DNA of 64,000 bases from Paenibacillus sp. RC334 (GTDB lineage Bacteria; Bacillota; Bacilli; Paenibacillales; Paenibacillaceae). The notes beneath the pieces were generated by a model. It made no database searches, had not been told where the DNA came from, and saw only the letters and a program-made list of their open reading frames with translations. Location of the stretch: assembly GCF_030034735.1 (NCBI RefSeq), contig NZ_CP125370.1, forward strand, positions 2,170,001 through 2,234,000. The letters are read 5' to 3'. Position numbers and translations under genes: made by a program. Below are positions 45,616 to 55,548 of this stretch, one piece after another. The first letter of the stretch is position 1; every line of letters starts with the position of its first letter.

Positions 45616-48166
45616 ACAAGAAAGCAAAGACAAAGTGCGGGTATACGAATACGCCAAATCGTTGAACATGAGCAGCAAAGAAATTATCACCATTCTTAAA
45701 CGGCTGGATATTCCCGTGAACAACCATATGAGCGTCATGGAACACGATGCCGTGGGTAAAGTGGAAAATTTTTTTAAGGATATTAAATCCAATGCTGCGG
45801 CCAAGCAAGGCGGAGCAGGCACGGCGCAAGTAAGCTCGAACCAGGCCGGTTCAAGCCAGAATAGTAATCATTCAACTGAGCAAACCAAAAATCAACAGGA
45901 AAAGCAGGTAAGTATGAATAGGACAAACAACAACCAAAACAGTAACCGAAGCAGCGCTCCAAAAGCGCAAGGCAGTCAGCAGGGCGGTCAAAACCGCAGT
46001 CAACAGAGTACAAGCAGACCAAGTGGACAGCAAGGCAGCCAGAACCGTAGTGGCGGCCAGCAACAGGGAGGACAACAGCGCCCGAGCACTAACACGGGTT
46101 CACGTCCTCAAGGTAGCCAAAGCACCAACTCACGTCCACAAGGGAGCAGTCAAGGTAGTACGGCAGTAAGAACGGCATCGTCCACGGGAAGTAGCAATGC
46201 GAACCGTAGCGGTGGTGGCAACCGTACAGGCAGCAACTCCAATAACGGCGGTAATCGTTCCGGTCAAGGCCGTTTCGACGATAACCGTCAAGGCGGAGGA
46301 CGCGGTGGTAACGGTGGTCGTGGTGGTAATAGCCGCGGTGGTAACAATCGTGGTGGAAAATTCAACAATCGTGGCAGAGGTCAACAACAGGAGCGCCGCG
46401 AGAAAATCGACAACACGCCTAAGAAAATCATTGTGCGTGGTGAGATGACAGTAGGCGAAACAGCGAAGCTTCTCCACAAGGATGCATCGGAAGTTATCAA
46501 AAAGCTGATCACGCTCGGAACGATGGCGACCATTAACCAGGAACTGGATATGGATACTATCCTTCTGCTTGCCGGAGATTTCGGTGTAGAAGTAGAAGTG
46601 AAAATTCCGGTCGAAGAGGATCGCTTTGAAACAGTGGAAGAAAACGATGATCCAGAGCTTCTGAAAGCACGTCCTCCCGTTGTTACGATTATGGGTCACG
46701 TCGATCATGGTAAAACAACTTTGCTGGATGCTATTCGCTCCACTAATGTAACGGGTGGCGAAGCTGGTGGTATTACACAGCATATCGGTGCGTATCAAGT
46801 TGAAATCAACAGCAAAAAAATAACTTTCCTGGATACACCGGGTCACGAAGCGTTTACGGCAATGCGTGCTCGTGGTGCTCAAGTTACGGATATGACGATC
46901 ATTGTTGTTGCAGCTGATGACGGTGTTATGCCACAGACAGTTGAAGCCATCAACCATGCGAAGGCAGCTGGTCTGCCGATCATCGTGGCTGTGAATAAGA
47001 TCGACAAGCCGGATGCGAATCCGGATAAAGTAAAGCAAGAATTGACTGAGTATGAATTGGTTCCTGAAGAGTGGGGCGGCGATACGATCTTTGTCAACGT
47101 TTCCGCGAAACAGAGAATGGGTCTTGAAGATCTGCTCGAAATGATTCTGCTCGTAGCTGAAGTAAATGAGTACAAAGCGAACCCGGACAAACGGGCACGT
47201 GGTACGATCATCGAAGCTGAGCTGGACAAAGGCCGCGGTTCCGTAGCCCGTATCCTCGTTCAGAATGGTACACTGAAAGTTGGCGATGCTTTCGTAGCAG
47301 GTAACTGTTTCGGACGTGTACGTGCCATGGTCAATGACAAAGGCCGCCGTCTGAAGGAAGCTGGTCCTTCCACACCAGTTGAAATCACTGGTTTGACAGA
47401 AGTGCCACTTGCTGGCGATCCGTTCATGGTGTTCGAGGATGAGCGCAAAGCTCGTGCTATCGCTGACAGACGTTCGATTACGCAACGTCAGTCCGATCTG
47501 GGCAGCAACACCCGCGTAACGCTGGATGACCTGTTCCAGCACATCAAGGATGGCGAGATGAAAGATCTGAACGTCATTATCAAGGGTGATGTGCAAGGTT
47601 CCGTCGAAGCGCTGAAAGGTTCCTTGAACAAGATTGAAGTTGAAGGTGTACGCGTTAAAATTCTTCACAGCGGTGCAGGTGCAATTACCGAATCCGATAT
47701 TATTTTGGCTGCGGCTTCCAATGCCATTGTGATTGGTTTTAACGTTCGTCCTGATAATCAGGCGAAATCTACAGCTGAAGCTGAAAAAGTGGACATTCGT
47801 CTGCACCGCGTCATTTACAATGTCATTGAAGAAATCGAGCAAGCCATGAAAGGCATGCTGGATCCTGAATATAAAGAAAATGTGATTGGGCATGCTGAAG
47901 TTCGTAACGTGTTTAAGGTCACTAAGGTCGGTACGATTGCCGGTTGTATGGTGACGTCCGGTAAAATTGCCCGTTCAGCAGAAGCGCGCCTGATACGTGA
48001 TGGCATTGTTATTTTTGAAGGTAAAATCGACTCACTGAAACGCTTTAAGGACGACGCAAAAGAAGTTGCCCAAGGTTACGAATGCGGTATTACCCTTGAT
48101 GGCTATAATGATGTTAAGGAACTCGACATTATTGAAGCGTTCGTCATGGAAACAGTGGAGCGCTAA
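45608..48166 (+). CDS. infB: Translation initiation factor IF-2
   Basis: IF-2 brings fMet-tRNA to the 30S subunit and promotes subunit joining. The 852-aa product has an IF2_N motif at the start ([20 protein letters not shown]). A very long Gln/Asn/Ser/Gly/Arg-rich low-complexity region (about residues 60-265) follows, then a second IF2_N domain. The GTPase domain has P-loop GHVDHGKTT (from G363), DTPGHEAF and NKIDKP, with C-terminal domains to residue 852. The low-complexity part ends in an RGG-rich cluster. TTG 45608 follows GGAGGTGGAG. Confidence 0.98.
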   Translation: MSKQESKDKVRVYEYAKSLNMSSKEIITILKRLDIPVNNHMSVMEHDAVGKVENFFKDIKSNAAAKQGGAGTAQVSSNQAGSSQNSNHSTEQTKNQQEKQVSMNRTNNNQNSNRSSAPKAQGSQQGGQNRSQQSTSRPSGQQGSQNRSGGQQQGGQQRPSTNTGSRPQGSQSTNSRPQGSSQGSTAVRTASSTGSSNANRSGGGNRTGSNSNNGGNRSGQGRFDDNRQGGGRGGNGGRGGNSRGGNNRGGKFNNRGRGQQQERREKIDNTPKKIIVRGEMTVGETAKLLHKDASEVIKKLITLGTMATINQELDMDTILLLAGDFGVEVEVKIPVEEDRFETVEENDDPELLKARPPVVTIMGHVDHGKTTLLDAIRSTNVTGGEAGGITQHIGAYQVEINSKKITFLDTPGHEAFTAMRARGAQVTDMTIIVVAADDGVMPQTVEAINHAKAAGLPIIVAVNKIDKPDANPDKVKQELTEYELVPEEWGGDTIFVNVSAKQRMGLEDLLEMILLVAEVNEYKANPDKRARGTIIEAELDKGRGSVARILVQNGTLKVGDAFVAGNCFGRVRAMVNDKGRRLKEAGPSTPVEITGLTEVPLAGDPFMVFEDERKARAIADRRSITQRQSDLGSNTRVTLDDLFQHIKDGEMKDLNVIIKGDVQGSVEALKGSLNKIEVEGVRVKILHSGAGAITESDIILAAASNAIVIGFNVRPDNQAKSTAEAEKVDIRLHRVIYNVIEEIEQAMKGMLDPEYKENVIGHAEVRNVFKVTKVGTIAGCMVTSGKIARSAEARLIRDGIVIFEGKIDSLKRFKDDAKEVAQGYECGITLDGYNDVKELDIIEAFVMETVER

Positions 48167-48186
48167 CGGCAGAGAGGTGAGCATCC

Positions 48187-48537
48187 ATGGCTAAAATACG
48201 TACAGGTCGGGTTGGCGAGCAGATTAAGAAAGAGCTAAGCCAACTCATACAGACCGAATTAAAAGATCCCCGTATCGGTTTTATTACGGTAACGGGTGTT
48301 GATCTGACAAACGATTTGTCCCAAGCGAAAATATACTTGAGCGTGCTTGGGGATGAAGAGCAAAAAACTTCTTCCCTGAAAGCATTGGACAAAGCGAACG
48401 GTTATCTTCGTTCTGAACTTGGCAAACGGATACGGCTTCGCCATATTCCCGAGCTGATTTTCAAAATTGACGAATCTATCGCTTATGGCAGCCGGATTGA
48501 AAAGCTGCTAAGTGATATCGACAAGGATGAGAAATAG
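48187..48537 (+). CDS. rbfA: Ribosome-binding factor A
   Basis: RbfA acts in late 30S maturation and 16S 5'-end processing. The 116-aa KH-fold protein has [40 protein letters not shown] and [20 protein letters not shown]. It directly follows infB; the ylxP gene found between these two in B. subtilis is absent. AGAGGTGAG precedes ATG 48187. Confidence 0.98.
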   Translation: MAKIRTGRVGEQIKKELSQLIQTELKDPRIGFITVTGVDLTNDLSQAKIYLSVLGDEEQKTSSLKALDKANGYLRSELGKRIRLRHIPELIFKIDESIAYGSRIEKLLSDIDKDEK

Positions 48538-48589
48538 CAAGAGCTAGTTTATCCGAAGGAACCATGAACTGAATGTAAAGGAGACGGCA

Positions 48590-49567
48590 ATGCATACCTA
48601 TGAACAGGCGCTTCAACAAGCGAAGGAATTTATTCTGGAGCATGATGATTACCTGATCGTATCGCATGTACAGCCGGACGGAGACGCAGTCAGCTCCACC
48701 GTAACGGTGGGCTGGCTTCTCTCATGTCTGGGGAAGAAATTTACCATGCTGAATGAGGGGGCTATCCCCAAGCGCATGGATTTTTTATGGCATGCTGATG
48801 AGATTATGGATATGAGCCAGCAACCGCCGGAACGGAAATACAACCGGATTATTTGTGTAGATTGTGCAGATTTTCGTCGTGTTGGTCTAACAGAGCAGTT
48901 TTTTGCGGAAGATGCCATCATTTTGAATATTGATCATCATCCGACGAATGATGCGTATGGAACAGTTAATGTGATTAAGTCGGATGCTGCGGCAACGGCA
49001 GAAATTCTTTTTGATCTACTGGAAAAGTTTGCGATCAACTGGGACGTTGAAGTGGCGACGGCTGTATATACCGGACTGCTGACGGACACAGGAGGCTTCA
49101 GGTATTCGAACACTTCGCCTAAAGTCATGTCTACAGTGTCACAGCTGCTTGCCTATGGTGTAGACGGTCCCTATCTATCCGAGAGCCTGCTGGAAGAAAT
49201 GACATTCCCGCAAATGAAGGTCCTGACCAAAGCATTGCAAACGCTCGAGATTTCGGAGGATGGTAAAATCGCCTGGGTGGTTGTAACCCCTGACGATATG
49301 AAGGAATGCGGAGCTGTTAATGAGGATTTGGAAGGCATCGTCAATTATCCGAGGAATATTCGTGGCGTTGAAGTAGGCATTTTCTTTAAAGTGATTAGTG
49401 ATCAAGCGGTCAAAGCCAGTCTGAGATCGGCAGGTAACGTTAACGTAGCTGCGCTTGCCCAATCGTTTGGGGGCGGGGGACACGTACGTGCTGCAGGTTG
49501 TCGTCTGGAGGGTAAGCTGGAGGACATTATTGAGGTCGTTGTAGGGCGGGTGAAGGCCGAGCTATGA
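48590..49567 (+). CDS. nrnA: Bifunctional oligoribonuclease/pAp phosphatase NrnA (DHH family)
   Basis: NrnA degrades very short RNAs and dephosphorylates 3'-phosphoadenosine-5'-phosphate. The 325-aa product has the DHH domain motifs SHVQPDGDAVSSTV, ICVDCADF and LNIDHHPTNDAYG, a DTGGFRYSNT motif, and a C-terminal DHHA1 domain with GGGGHVRAAGC. In B. subtilis nrnA is elsewhere; its placement between rbfA and truB occurs in many other bacteria. It overlaps truB by four bases (ATGA). Confidence 0.95.
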   Translation: MHTYEQALQQAKEFILEHDDYLIVSHVQPDGDAVSSTVTVGWLLSCLGKKFTMLNEGAIPKRMDFLWHADEIMDMSQQPPERKYNRIICVDCADFRRVGLTEQFFAEDAIILNIDHHPTNDAYGTVNVIKSDAAATAEILFDLLEKFAINWDVEVATAVYTGLLTDTGGFRYSNTSPKVMSTVSQLLAYGVDGPYLSESLLEEMTFPQMKVLTKALQTLEISEDGKIAWVVVTPDDMKECGAVNEDLEGIVNYPRNIRGVEVGIFFKVISDQAVKASLRSAGNVNVAALAQSFGGGGHVRAAGCRLEGKLEDIIEVVVGRVKAEL

Positions 49568-50499
49568 AACCGATGAAGCAGGAACAAGCAACTTGGGAAG
49601 GCGTACTACCCGTCTACAAACCCGCTGGATTCACCTCTCATGATGTGGTGGCCAAGACTCGCCGTTTGCTGGGAATGAAGCGAATCGGACATACCGGAAC
49701 ACTTGATCCTCAGGTGACAGGCGTGCTGCCGTTGTGTCTGGGACGTGCTACCCGGGTAGTTGAATACATGCAGGAGTTACCTAAGGAATACCATGCAACA
49801 TTACGCTTGGGACTTGCCACTGATACAGAGGACCTTACGGGTACGATTACCGAGAAGTGTGACCATCCAGTAGAGGTGACGGAAGAGGAAGCCAAAGCGG
49901 TTCTGGAGCGTTTTGTCGGTACGATTTCCCAAGTGCCACCAATGTACTCGGCCCTCAAAGTGGATGGCAAACGTCTATACGAGCTGGCCCGAGAAGGCAA
50001 GACCGTGGAGCGTAAAAGCCGTGAAGTGACTATTTACGAGCTGGAAATGACGGGATTCGCGGAGTCGGGATCATATGTGGATATTTCTTTTCGTGCATTA
50101 TGCTCCAAAGGAACTTATATCCGTACGCTCTGCGTCGATATCGGCCGCGAATTGGGATATCCTTCGACGATGGTCAAGCTGGAACGAACCATGTCTGCGG
50201 GGATTTCTGCGAATCGTTGTTTAACATTCGAAGAAATTGAACGCTACGTAGCGGATGGCAGCCTGGGTGAGCGGCTTATTGCCACTGATGAGGCCATTGA
50301 CTATATGCCTGATCATACGGTGGCCGAAGTGAAGGCCGCTGCCGCTCTTCAAGGTCAGCGCTTGTCGCTGAGCATGATTTCTCCGCCTGTGACGGACAGC
50401 CAGCCCTTCCGGTTGTATAAAGAGGATCGAACGTTTTTGGGCGTATATGGACGTGATGAATCAGGGGCTATCGCGCCAATTAAAGTTTTTTTACCTTGA
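49564..50499 (+). CDS. truB: tRNA pseudouridine-55 synthase TruB
   Basis: TruB makes the pseudouridine of the T-arm in almost all tRNAs. The 311-aa product has VYKPAGFTSHDVVAKTRRLL, the catalytic D48 in GHTGTLDPQVTGVLPLCLG, and SALKVDGKRLYELAREG. The C-terminal domain (about 225-311) is PUA-like. Start ATG 49564 overlaps the nrnA stop; a second ATG at 49573 is possible. Confidence 0.98.
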   Translation: MKPMKQEQATWEGVLPVYKPAGFTSHDVVAKTRRLLGMKRIGHTGTLDPQVTGVLPLCLGRATRVVEYMQELPKEYHATLRLGLATDTEDLTGTITEKCDHPVEVTEEEAKAVLERFVGTISQVPPMYSALKVDGKRLYELAREGKTVERKSREVTIYELEMTGFAESGSYVDISFRALCSKGTYIRTLCVDIGRELGYPSTMVKLERTMSAGISANRCLTFEEIERYVADGSLGERLIATDEAIDYMPDHTVAEVKAAAALQGQRLSLSMISPPVTDSQPFRLYKEDRTFLGVYGRDESGAIAPIKVFLP

Positions 50500-50503
50500 A
50501 TTG

Positions 50504-50512
50504 TGCTATAAT
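50504..50512 (+). promoter_or_regulatory. Possible extended -10 promoter for ribF
   Basis: TGCTATAAT gives a perfect -10 hexamer with the TG of an extended -10 element, about 45 bases before ribF. No convincing -35 is visible at the right spacing, so this is tentative. Confidence 0.4.
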
Positions 50513-50556
50513 TTTGACGAAGTTAGTCAAATGATGTGAAATGCAGGTGAAATAAT

Positions 50557-51495
50557 ATGATTACTGTATCATTATCTTATCCATTGAGCGATGAGCTTTT
50601 GCACCAATGGGGACGTTCACAGGTCACGGCGATCGGTCAGTTCGACGGTCTTCATCTCGGACACACAAGTGTCATACGCAAGGCTGTCGAGCTGGCTCGG
50701 GAACAGAAAGTGCCGGTATCTGTTATGACATTTCATCCTCACCCGAAGGAAGTCATGAAAAAAGGCGACTATGAAGGCTATTTGACCCCGCTTGTGGACA
50801 AGCAGGATATTTTGGCCGATATGGGTGTGGACGTGCTTTATATTTTGAGATTTGACGAGGACTTTTCCAAAGTCAGCCCTGAGGCGTTCATCACGGACAT
50901 CTTGCTTCCATTGCAGATTCAAACGGCAGTAGTGGGCTTTGATTTCCGGTTTGGCTACCGGGGAGCCGGACATGAGCATACACTTCGGGAACTGGGAGGA
51001 GAACGTATGTCCGTCCACACCGTATCGCCATTCGAGCTGGATGGGGAAAAAGTGAGCAGCTCCAGCATCCGCCGTGCCTTGCAGACAGGGGATTTAACGC
51101 ATGCCTCTCGCTGGCTGGGGCGCTCTTACCACATTCGGGGCACCGTAATGGATGGAGAGAAGCGTGGACGCACCATCGGCTTCCCAACAGCCAATCTCAA
51201 GCTGGATGATACTTACGTAATTCCAGTCAAGGGCGTATATGCCGTACGGGCACTGGTGGGTGAGCGTTGGAAAAGCGGGGTAATGAATGTAGGGGTTAAG
51301 CCTACTTTTCATGAAGGTGTGCTGAATCCGTCGTTTGAGGTTCATCTGTTTGATTTTGATCAGCAGATTTATGGTGAGCCTGTGCTGGTTGAGCTTCATC
51401 ATTACATCCGTCCTGAACGCAAATTCTCTTCGGTGGACGAGCTGATTACCCAGATTGGCAACGACGCACAAACGGCTAAAAAGCTGTTAGGCTAA
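50557..51495 (+). CDS. ribF: Bifunctional riboflavin kinase/FAD synthetase RibF
   Basis: RibF converts riboflavin to FMN and FMN to FAD. The 312-aa product has an N-terminal adenylyltransferase domain (GQFDGLHLGHTSVIRKA, then VGFDFRFGYRGAGHE and SSSIRRAL). The C-terminal flavokinase domain has GRTIGFPTANLKLD and GVYAVRALVG. B. subtilis calls it ribC. It lies between truB and rpsO, the conserved position. Confidence 0.97.
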   Translation: MITVSLSYPLSDELLHQWGRSQVTAIGQFDGLHLGHTSVIRKAVELAREQKVPVSVMTFHPHPKEVMKKGDYEGYLTPLVDKQDILADMGVDVLYILRFDEDFSKVSPEAFITDILLPLQIQTAVVGFDFRFGYRGAGHEHTLRELGGERMSVHTVSPFELDGEKVSSSSIRRALQTGDLTHASRWLGRSYHIRGTVMDGEKRGRTIGFPTANLKLDDTYVIPVKGVYAVRALVGERWKSGVMNVGVKPTFHEGVLNPSFEVHLFDFDQQIYGEPVLVELHHYIRPERKFSSVDELITQIGNDAQTAKKLLG

Positions 51496-51499
51496 TTTA

Positions 51500-51528
51500 T
51501 TTACATAAGACAGGCGCTGTGTTATACT
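51500..51528 (+). promoter_or_regulatory. Sigma-A promoter for rpsO
   Basis: TTTACA (51500-51505) and TATACT (51523-51528) are separated by exactly 17 bases, with TGT just before the -10 giving an extended element. It begins five bases after the ribF stop. Confidence 0.8.
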
Positions 51529-51555
51529 GACTTATGTTGTGTAAACAACGATGAA

Positions 51556-51594
51556 CCTTGGCTTGGTTGTCCGCTTTCACCAGCGGCTACGAGG
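51556..51594 (+). promoter_or_regulatory. Candidate S15-binding leader fold of rpsO
   Basis: CCTTG (51556-51560) can pair with CGAGG (51590-51594), enclosing a CCGCT/AGCGG hairpin (51571-51586) with unpaired GCTTGGTTGT and CTA at the junction. The GGCTAC sequence next to the inner stem recalls the S15 recognition site in 16S rRNA. Feedback by S15 on its own leader is known in Geobacillus and other bacteria; here the fold is only a candidate. Confidence 0.5.
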
Positions 51595-51627
51595 CTAATG
51601 GCGATTATAATGAAGGAGGTGAACAGG

Positions 51628-51897
51628 ATGGCATTGACTCAAGAGCGTAAACAGCAATTGATCGAGGAGTACAAAACTCATGAATCCGATACAGGATCTG
51701 CAGAGGTACAAATCGCTATCCTTACTGAAAATATCGTTAACTTGCAAAGCCACTTTCGTTCGCATAAGAAAGACCATCACTCCCGCCGCGGGTTGTTGAA
51801 AATGGTCGGTCAGCGTCGTAAACTTTTGGCTTACCTGAAGAAGACTGATGTTAGACGTTACAGTGCGTTGATCGAGCGTCTCGGACTGCGTCGTTAA
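51628..51897 (+). CDS. rpsO: 30S ribosomal protein S15
   Basis: S15 binds the central domain of 16S rRNA early in assembly. The 89-aa product has the usual length and sequence ([53 protein letters not shown]). ATG 51628 follows GAAGGAGGTG; the frame extends back to 51598 through the leader without support. It is followed by a large terminator. Confidence 0.99.
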   Translation: MALTQERKQQLIEEYKTHESDTGSAEVQIAILTENIVNLQSHFRSHKKDHHSRRGLLKMVGQRRKLLAYLKKTDVRRYSALIERLGLRR

Positions 51898-51916
51898 TTT
51901 TCAGACATGTAATGAG

Positions 51917-51985
51917 AAAAGAAGCCTGGTTGTTCACCGCTTGTCCCTGCTAAGGCGACGGCGGACAGCAGCCGGGTTCTTTTTT
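51917..51985 (+). terminator. Intrinsic terminator after rpsO
   Basis: AGAAGCCTGG near 51919-51929 pairs with CCGGGTTCT (51972-51980), enclosing further pairings (CCGC with GCGG, GTC with GAC), and is followed by a long T run. No convincing promoter is seen between it and pnp, so readthrough into pnp is possible. Confidence 0.75.
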
Positions 51986-52142
51986 GAAGTAAGGAATTTT
52001 TTTGACGTACAGATCCTTTAGAAGTGCGAGTCTAGTAAGGTTCTGGTGCTTATTGTGCATAGGGCTTCTTATGAATCAGGCCCGTCTAGGAAATACTGGA
52101 TATGTATAGAACTTTTACAATGGAATGAAATGGAGGGATACC

Positions 52143-54245
52143 ATGGAGCAACGTGTGGAAATTCAGCTCGGCGGAAGAAAGCTGGTGCTGGAAACAGGAC
52201 GTCTTGCGAAACAGGCCAATGCCGCAGTTAAAGTAAGCTATGGCGAAACGGTTGTTCTCTGTACCGTGACCGCTTCCAATGCGCCGAAAGATTTGGACTT
52301 TTTTCCGCTGACGGTGAACTATGAAGAAAGATTGTATGCTGTGGGGAAAATCCCAGGCGGATTTATTAAACGGGAAGGACGCCCAAGTCAAAAAGCGATT
52401 TTGTCCAGCCGTCTGACAGATCGTCCGATTCGCCCATTGTTCCCGGAAGGCTTCCGGAATGATGTACAGGTATTAAACCTGGTGATGAGTGTCGATCAGG
52501 ATTGTGAGCCGGAAATTGCAGCGATGATCGGAACCTCGGCAGCGCTTAGCATTTCGGACGTACCTTTTAACGGACCGATTGGCGGAGTTGCTGTAGGCCG
52601 TGTGGACGGACAATTCGTGATTAACCCGGACATTGCGCAACAGAATGCAAGCGATTTGTATCTGGTTGTAGCCGGGACGAAAGATGCCATCATGATGGTA
52701 GAAGCGGAAGGCAACGAAATTCCGGAAGAAGTCATGCTGGAAGCAATCATGTTTGGCCATGACGAGATCAAGAACATTGTGGCAGTCATTGAGCAACTGG
52801 TTCAAGTGGCAGGTAAAGAGAAAATGCAGGTTAAACTGCATGCTGTCGATGAAAAAGTGAACAGCGAAGTTCGTGCATATGCGGCTGAACGTTTGGTGGA
52901 AGCCGTCAAAATTATAGAAAAACATGCCCGTCAAGAGGCGATTGATGCAGTCAACGAAGAGACGGTTGCACATTTTGAAGCACAGTACATAGAGACGCCT
53001 GAGCTTTTGAAAGACGTGAGCGAAGTTCTCTATGATATCGTTAAAGAAGAAGTCCGTCGTCTGATTACGCATGATAAAGTGCGTCCTGACGGTCGTAAGC
53101 TTGACGAGATTCGTCCGATCGAAAGCGATACGAGCATTTTGCCGCGTACGCATGGCTCGGGCTTGTTCACACGCGGTCAAACGCAAGCGCTTAGCGTTTG
53201 TACACTTGGCGCATTGGGTGATGTGCAAATTTTGGACGGCATTGATCTGGAAGAAACGAAGCGTTTCATGCATCATTACAATTTCCCTCCATTCAGTGTA
53301 GGCGAGGCTCGTCCTTTGCGTGCACCGGGTCGTCGTGAAATTGGACATGGTGCTCTTGGTGAGCGTGCGCTTTCCAAAGTCATTCCTTCTGAAACTGAAT
53401 TTCCATATACGATTCGTCTCGTTTCCGAGGTGCTGGAATCGAATGGCTCGACTTCCCAGGCTAGTATCTGCGCAAGCACACTGGCTATGATGGATGCGGG
53501 TGTACCGATCAAGGCTCCGGTTGCAGGTGTAGCGATGGGATTGATCAAGGACGGGGAGCATGTTTCCGTGTTGACCGATATCCAGGGCATGGAAGATCAC
53601 TTGGGCGACATGGACTTTAAAGTGGCTGGTACAGCAGAAGGCGTAACTGCTATTCAAATGGATATCAAGATTAACGGTATCGATCGTAACATTTTGCAGG
53701 ATGCGCTCAAACAAGCCAGAGAAGGACGCTTGTTCATTCTTAGCAAAATGATGGAAGCCATCCAGACGCCGCGTGAGCAATTGTCTCCGTATGCGCCGAA
53801 AATTATGACGATGCACATTAACCCGGATAAAATCCGTGATGTTATTGGTGCGGGTGGTAAAATCATTAACAAAATCATCGAAGAAACCGGCGTAAAAATT
53901 GATATCGAACAAGATGGTCGTGTATTCATCGCTTCCACAAACCAAGAGATGAATGAGAAGGCGCGTTCCATTATTGAAGGTATCGTGAAAGAAGTCGTGA
54001 TTGGAGAGATTTACATCGGCACAGTGAAGCGGATTGAAAAATTCGGTGCATTCGTCGAAATTTTACCGGGCAAGGACGGTCTGGTTCATATTTCCCAACT
54101 GTCTACTGAACGTGTAGCCAAAGTTGAGGATGTAGTTGCTATTGGAGATACGATTACGGTGAAAGTTACCGAAATTGATCAACAAGGTCGTGTCAATTTA
54201 TCCCGCAAAGCTGTTCTGACGGCTGAAGCTCCTGCAAAGTCCTAG
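52143..54245 (+). CDS. pnp: Polyribonucleotide nucleotidyltransferase (PNPase)
   Basis: PNPase is the phosphorolytic 3'-to-5' exoribonuclease of mRNA turnover. The 700-aa product has two RNase PH-like domains ([20 protein letters not shown] and [20 protein letters not shown]; then [20 protein letters not shown] and [20 protein letters not shown]). A KH domain ([20 protein letters not shown]) and an S1 domain ([20 protein letters not shown]) follow. ATG 52143 follows GGAGGG. It is next to rpsO as in most bacteria. Confidence 0.99.
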   Translation: MEQRVEIQLGGRKLVLETGRLAKQANAAVKVSYGETVVLCTVTASNAPKDLDFFPLTVNYEERLYAVGKIPGGFIKREGRPSQKAILSSRLTDRPIRPLFPEGFRNDVQVLNLVMSVDQDCEPEIAAMIGTSAALSISDVPFNGPIGGVAVGRVDGQFVINPDIAQQNASDLYLVVAGTKDAIMMVEAEGNEIPEEVMLEAIMFGHDEIKNIVAVIEQLVQVAGKEKMQVKLHAVDEKVNSEVRAYAAERLVEAVKIIEKHARQEAIDAVNEETVAHFEAQYIETPELLKDVSEVLYDIVKEEVRRLITHDKVRPDGRKLDEIRPIESDTSILPRTHGSGLFTRGQTQALSVCTLGALGDVQILDGIDLEETKRFMHHYNFPPFSVGEARPLRAPGRREIGHGALGERALSKVIPSETEFPYTIRLVSEVLESNGSTSQASICASTLAMMDAGVPIKAPVAGVAMGLIKDGEHVSVLTDIQGMEDHLGDMDFKVAGTAEGVTAIQMDIKINGIDRNILQDALKQAREGRLFILSKMMEAIQTPREQLSPYAPKIMTMHINPDKIRDVIGAGGKIINKIIEETGVKIDIEQDGRVFIASTNQEMNEKARSIIEGIVKEVVIGEIYIGTVKRIEKFGAFVEILPGKDGLVHISQLSTERVAKVEDVVAIGDTITVKVTEIDQQGRVNLSRKAVLTAEAPAKS

Positions 54246-54334
54246 TACCTGCGTACAGCGGATCACTATAAAAGGAGTGCTGTTCGTTTTTTACAGAAGA
54301 CTCGGGATTGGAATAGCATCTTTTAAGCTTTTGG

Positions 54335-54367
54335 AAAGAGGCAGAGCTACGTTTCTGGCTCTTTTTT
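54335..54367 (+). terminator. Intrinsic terminator after pnp
   Basis: AGAG-G-CAGA (54337-54345) pairs with TCTG-G-CTCT (54354-54362) around one G-G mismatch, followed by a T run. It lies in the 232-base pnp-ylxY gap, which has no gene. Confidence 0.75.
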
Positions 54368-54477
54368 CATACATATGCACAAGCTGTGTCGAAGTGGGCT
54401 TCCAGAGGCTTGCTGCGTCATAGTTCTTGTCCTCCCCGCATACAATGTGGACAAACGGGCGGGAGGATGAAGGGATC

Positions 54478-55482
54478 ATGAGAAAGGCAAAGAGAGCAGC
54501 GTGGGTTGTAGCCAGTCTGGTCATTACGCTGGTGATTGGGCAGTTTAGCGGGGTGCGAGAGTATGTGAGTCAACTACGCGCCGGACACAGCACGGAAACG
54601 AGTGAGCCCGAGGCTGCAACAACGATGGCGATAGCCGCTTTACCAGATAATGCACTCATGCAGCGACTGCGATCAGAGGCTGCCCGACAAAGACGAGAGC
54701 CGATTGATGCCAAGATCGACCGGGTATGGAAGGCTATTCCCGGCTATAACGGCTTGGAGGTTGACCTGGACGCGACTTATCGTAAGGCAATTGCGGCTCC
54801 GGACCAACCCATACAATATGTGTATCGACAGCTTGCGCCCAAGATACATTTGAACCAGCTCGGCAATGTCCCGATTTACCGGGGAAATCCCGAAAAGCCG
54901 ATGGTTTCTTTCATGATCAATGTAGCTTGGGGAAACGAGTATATCGCGCCTATACTGGATACGCTGGATCAGGAAAAGGTCAAGGCTACGTTTTTTTTCG
55001 ATGGTAGCTGGCTGAAAAAAAATCCTGAACTCGCCAAAGAGATTCAAAAAAGAGGACATGAGCTTTCGAACCATGCTTACTCCCATCCGAATATGAGCCG
55101 TCTGAGCAGGGAAAGAGCTACACAGGAAATAGAGAAGACACAAGTGCTTCTTCAGGACATTTTAGGTGTGAAAAACGGCTGGTTTGCCCCACCATCGGGC
55201 GATTTTAATCAGGAAACAGTTGATTTAGCAGCAGGTCTTGGGCTTAAAACAGTGCTGTGGACACTGGATACAGTGGACTGGAGACATCCTTCGCCGGAAA
55301 CGGTAATTGCTAAAATCAGCAGCAAGGTCGAATCGGGATCACTGATTTTGATGCATCCGACAGATTCTTCATCGGCGGCTCTCAAAGGCATGATTCATGC
55401 CATTCGCAGCAAGGGACTGGTGCCCGGAACCGTCAGTCAGACGCTTTCCCCTGATCGGCAGCTACCTGCTCCGGTTGAGTGA
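54478..55482 (+). CDS. ylxY: YlxY-like polysaccharide deacetylase family protein
   Basis: The 334-aa protein matches in position and fold the B. subtilis ylxY product. It has an N-terminal membrane anchor (about residues 8-24), a variable helical region, and a NodB-type domain (about 135-315). In motif 1 the usual TFDDG or TFD is replaced by MINVAWGNEY, so the catalytic aspartate appears to be asparagine. Motif 2 is SNHAYSHPNM with both histidines. Later motifs are partly kept (WFAPPSGDFNQETVD, LWTLDTVDWRHP, LILMHPT). Loss or change of deacetylase activity is possible. ATG 54478 follows GGGAGGATGAAGG. Confidence 0.88.
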   Translation: MRKAKRAAWVVASLVITLVIGQFSGVREYVSQLRAGHSTETSEPEAATTMAIAALPDNALMQRLRSEAARQRREPIDAKIDRVWKAIPGYNGLEVDLDATYRKAIAAPDQPIQYVYRQLAPKIHLNQLGNVPIYRGNPEKPMVSFMINVAWGNEYIAPILDTLDQEKVKATFFFDGSWLKKNPELAKEIQKRGHELSNHAYSHPNMSRLSRERATQEIEKTQVLLQDILGVKNGWFAPPSGDFNQETVDLAAGLGLKTVLWTLDTVDWRHPSPETVIAKISSKVESGSLILMHPTDSSSAALKGMIHAIRSKGLVPGTVSQTLSPDRQLPAPVE

Positions 55483-55548
55483 ACGTCTTTTTTCTGTTAG
55501 GATTGAACATTATGGCAAAGTTTGCAATTCAGTTTAGGAGGGCCAATC

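Noticed and set aside
46130..47893. 587-codon open frame on the minus strand across infB
   Set aside because: It is fully antisense to the highly conserved infB and its product is low-complexity and unlike any family; it is a by-product of infB codon use.
52002..52142. Promoter for pnp around TTGACG
   Set aside because: No -10 hexamer lies at a suitable distance from this -35-like sequence.
52473..53945. 490-codon open frame on the minus strand across pnp
   Set aside because: Antisense to a complete, conserved PNPase gene, with no plausible domain; the frame is open because of codon bias.
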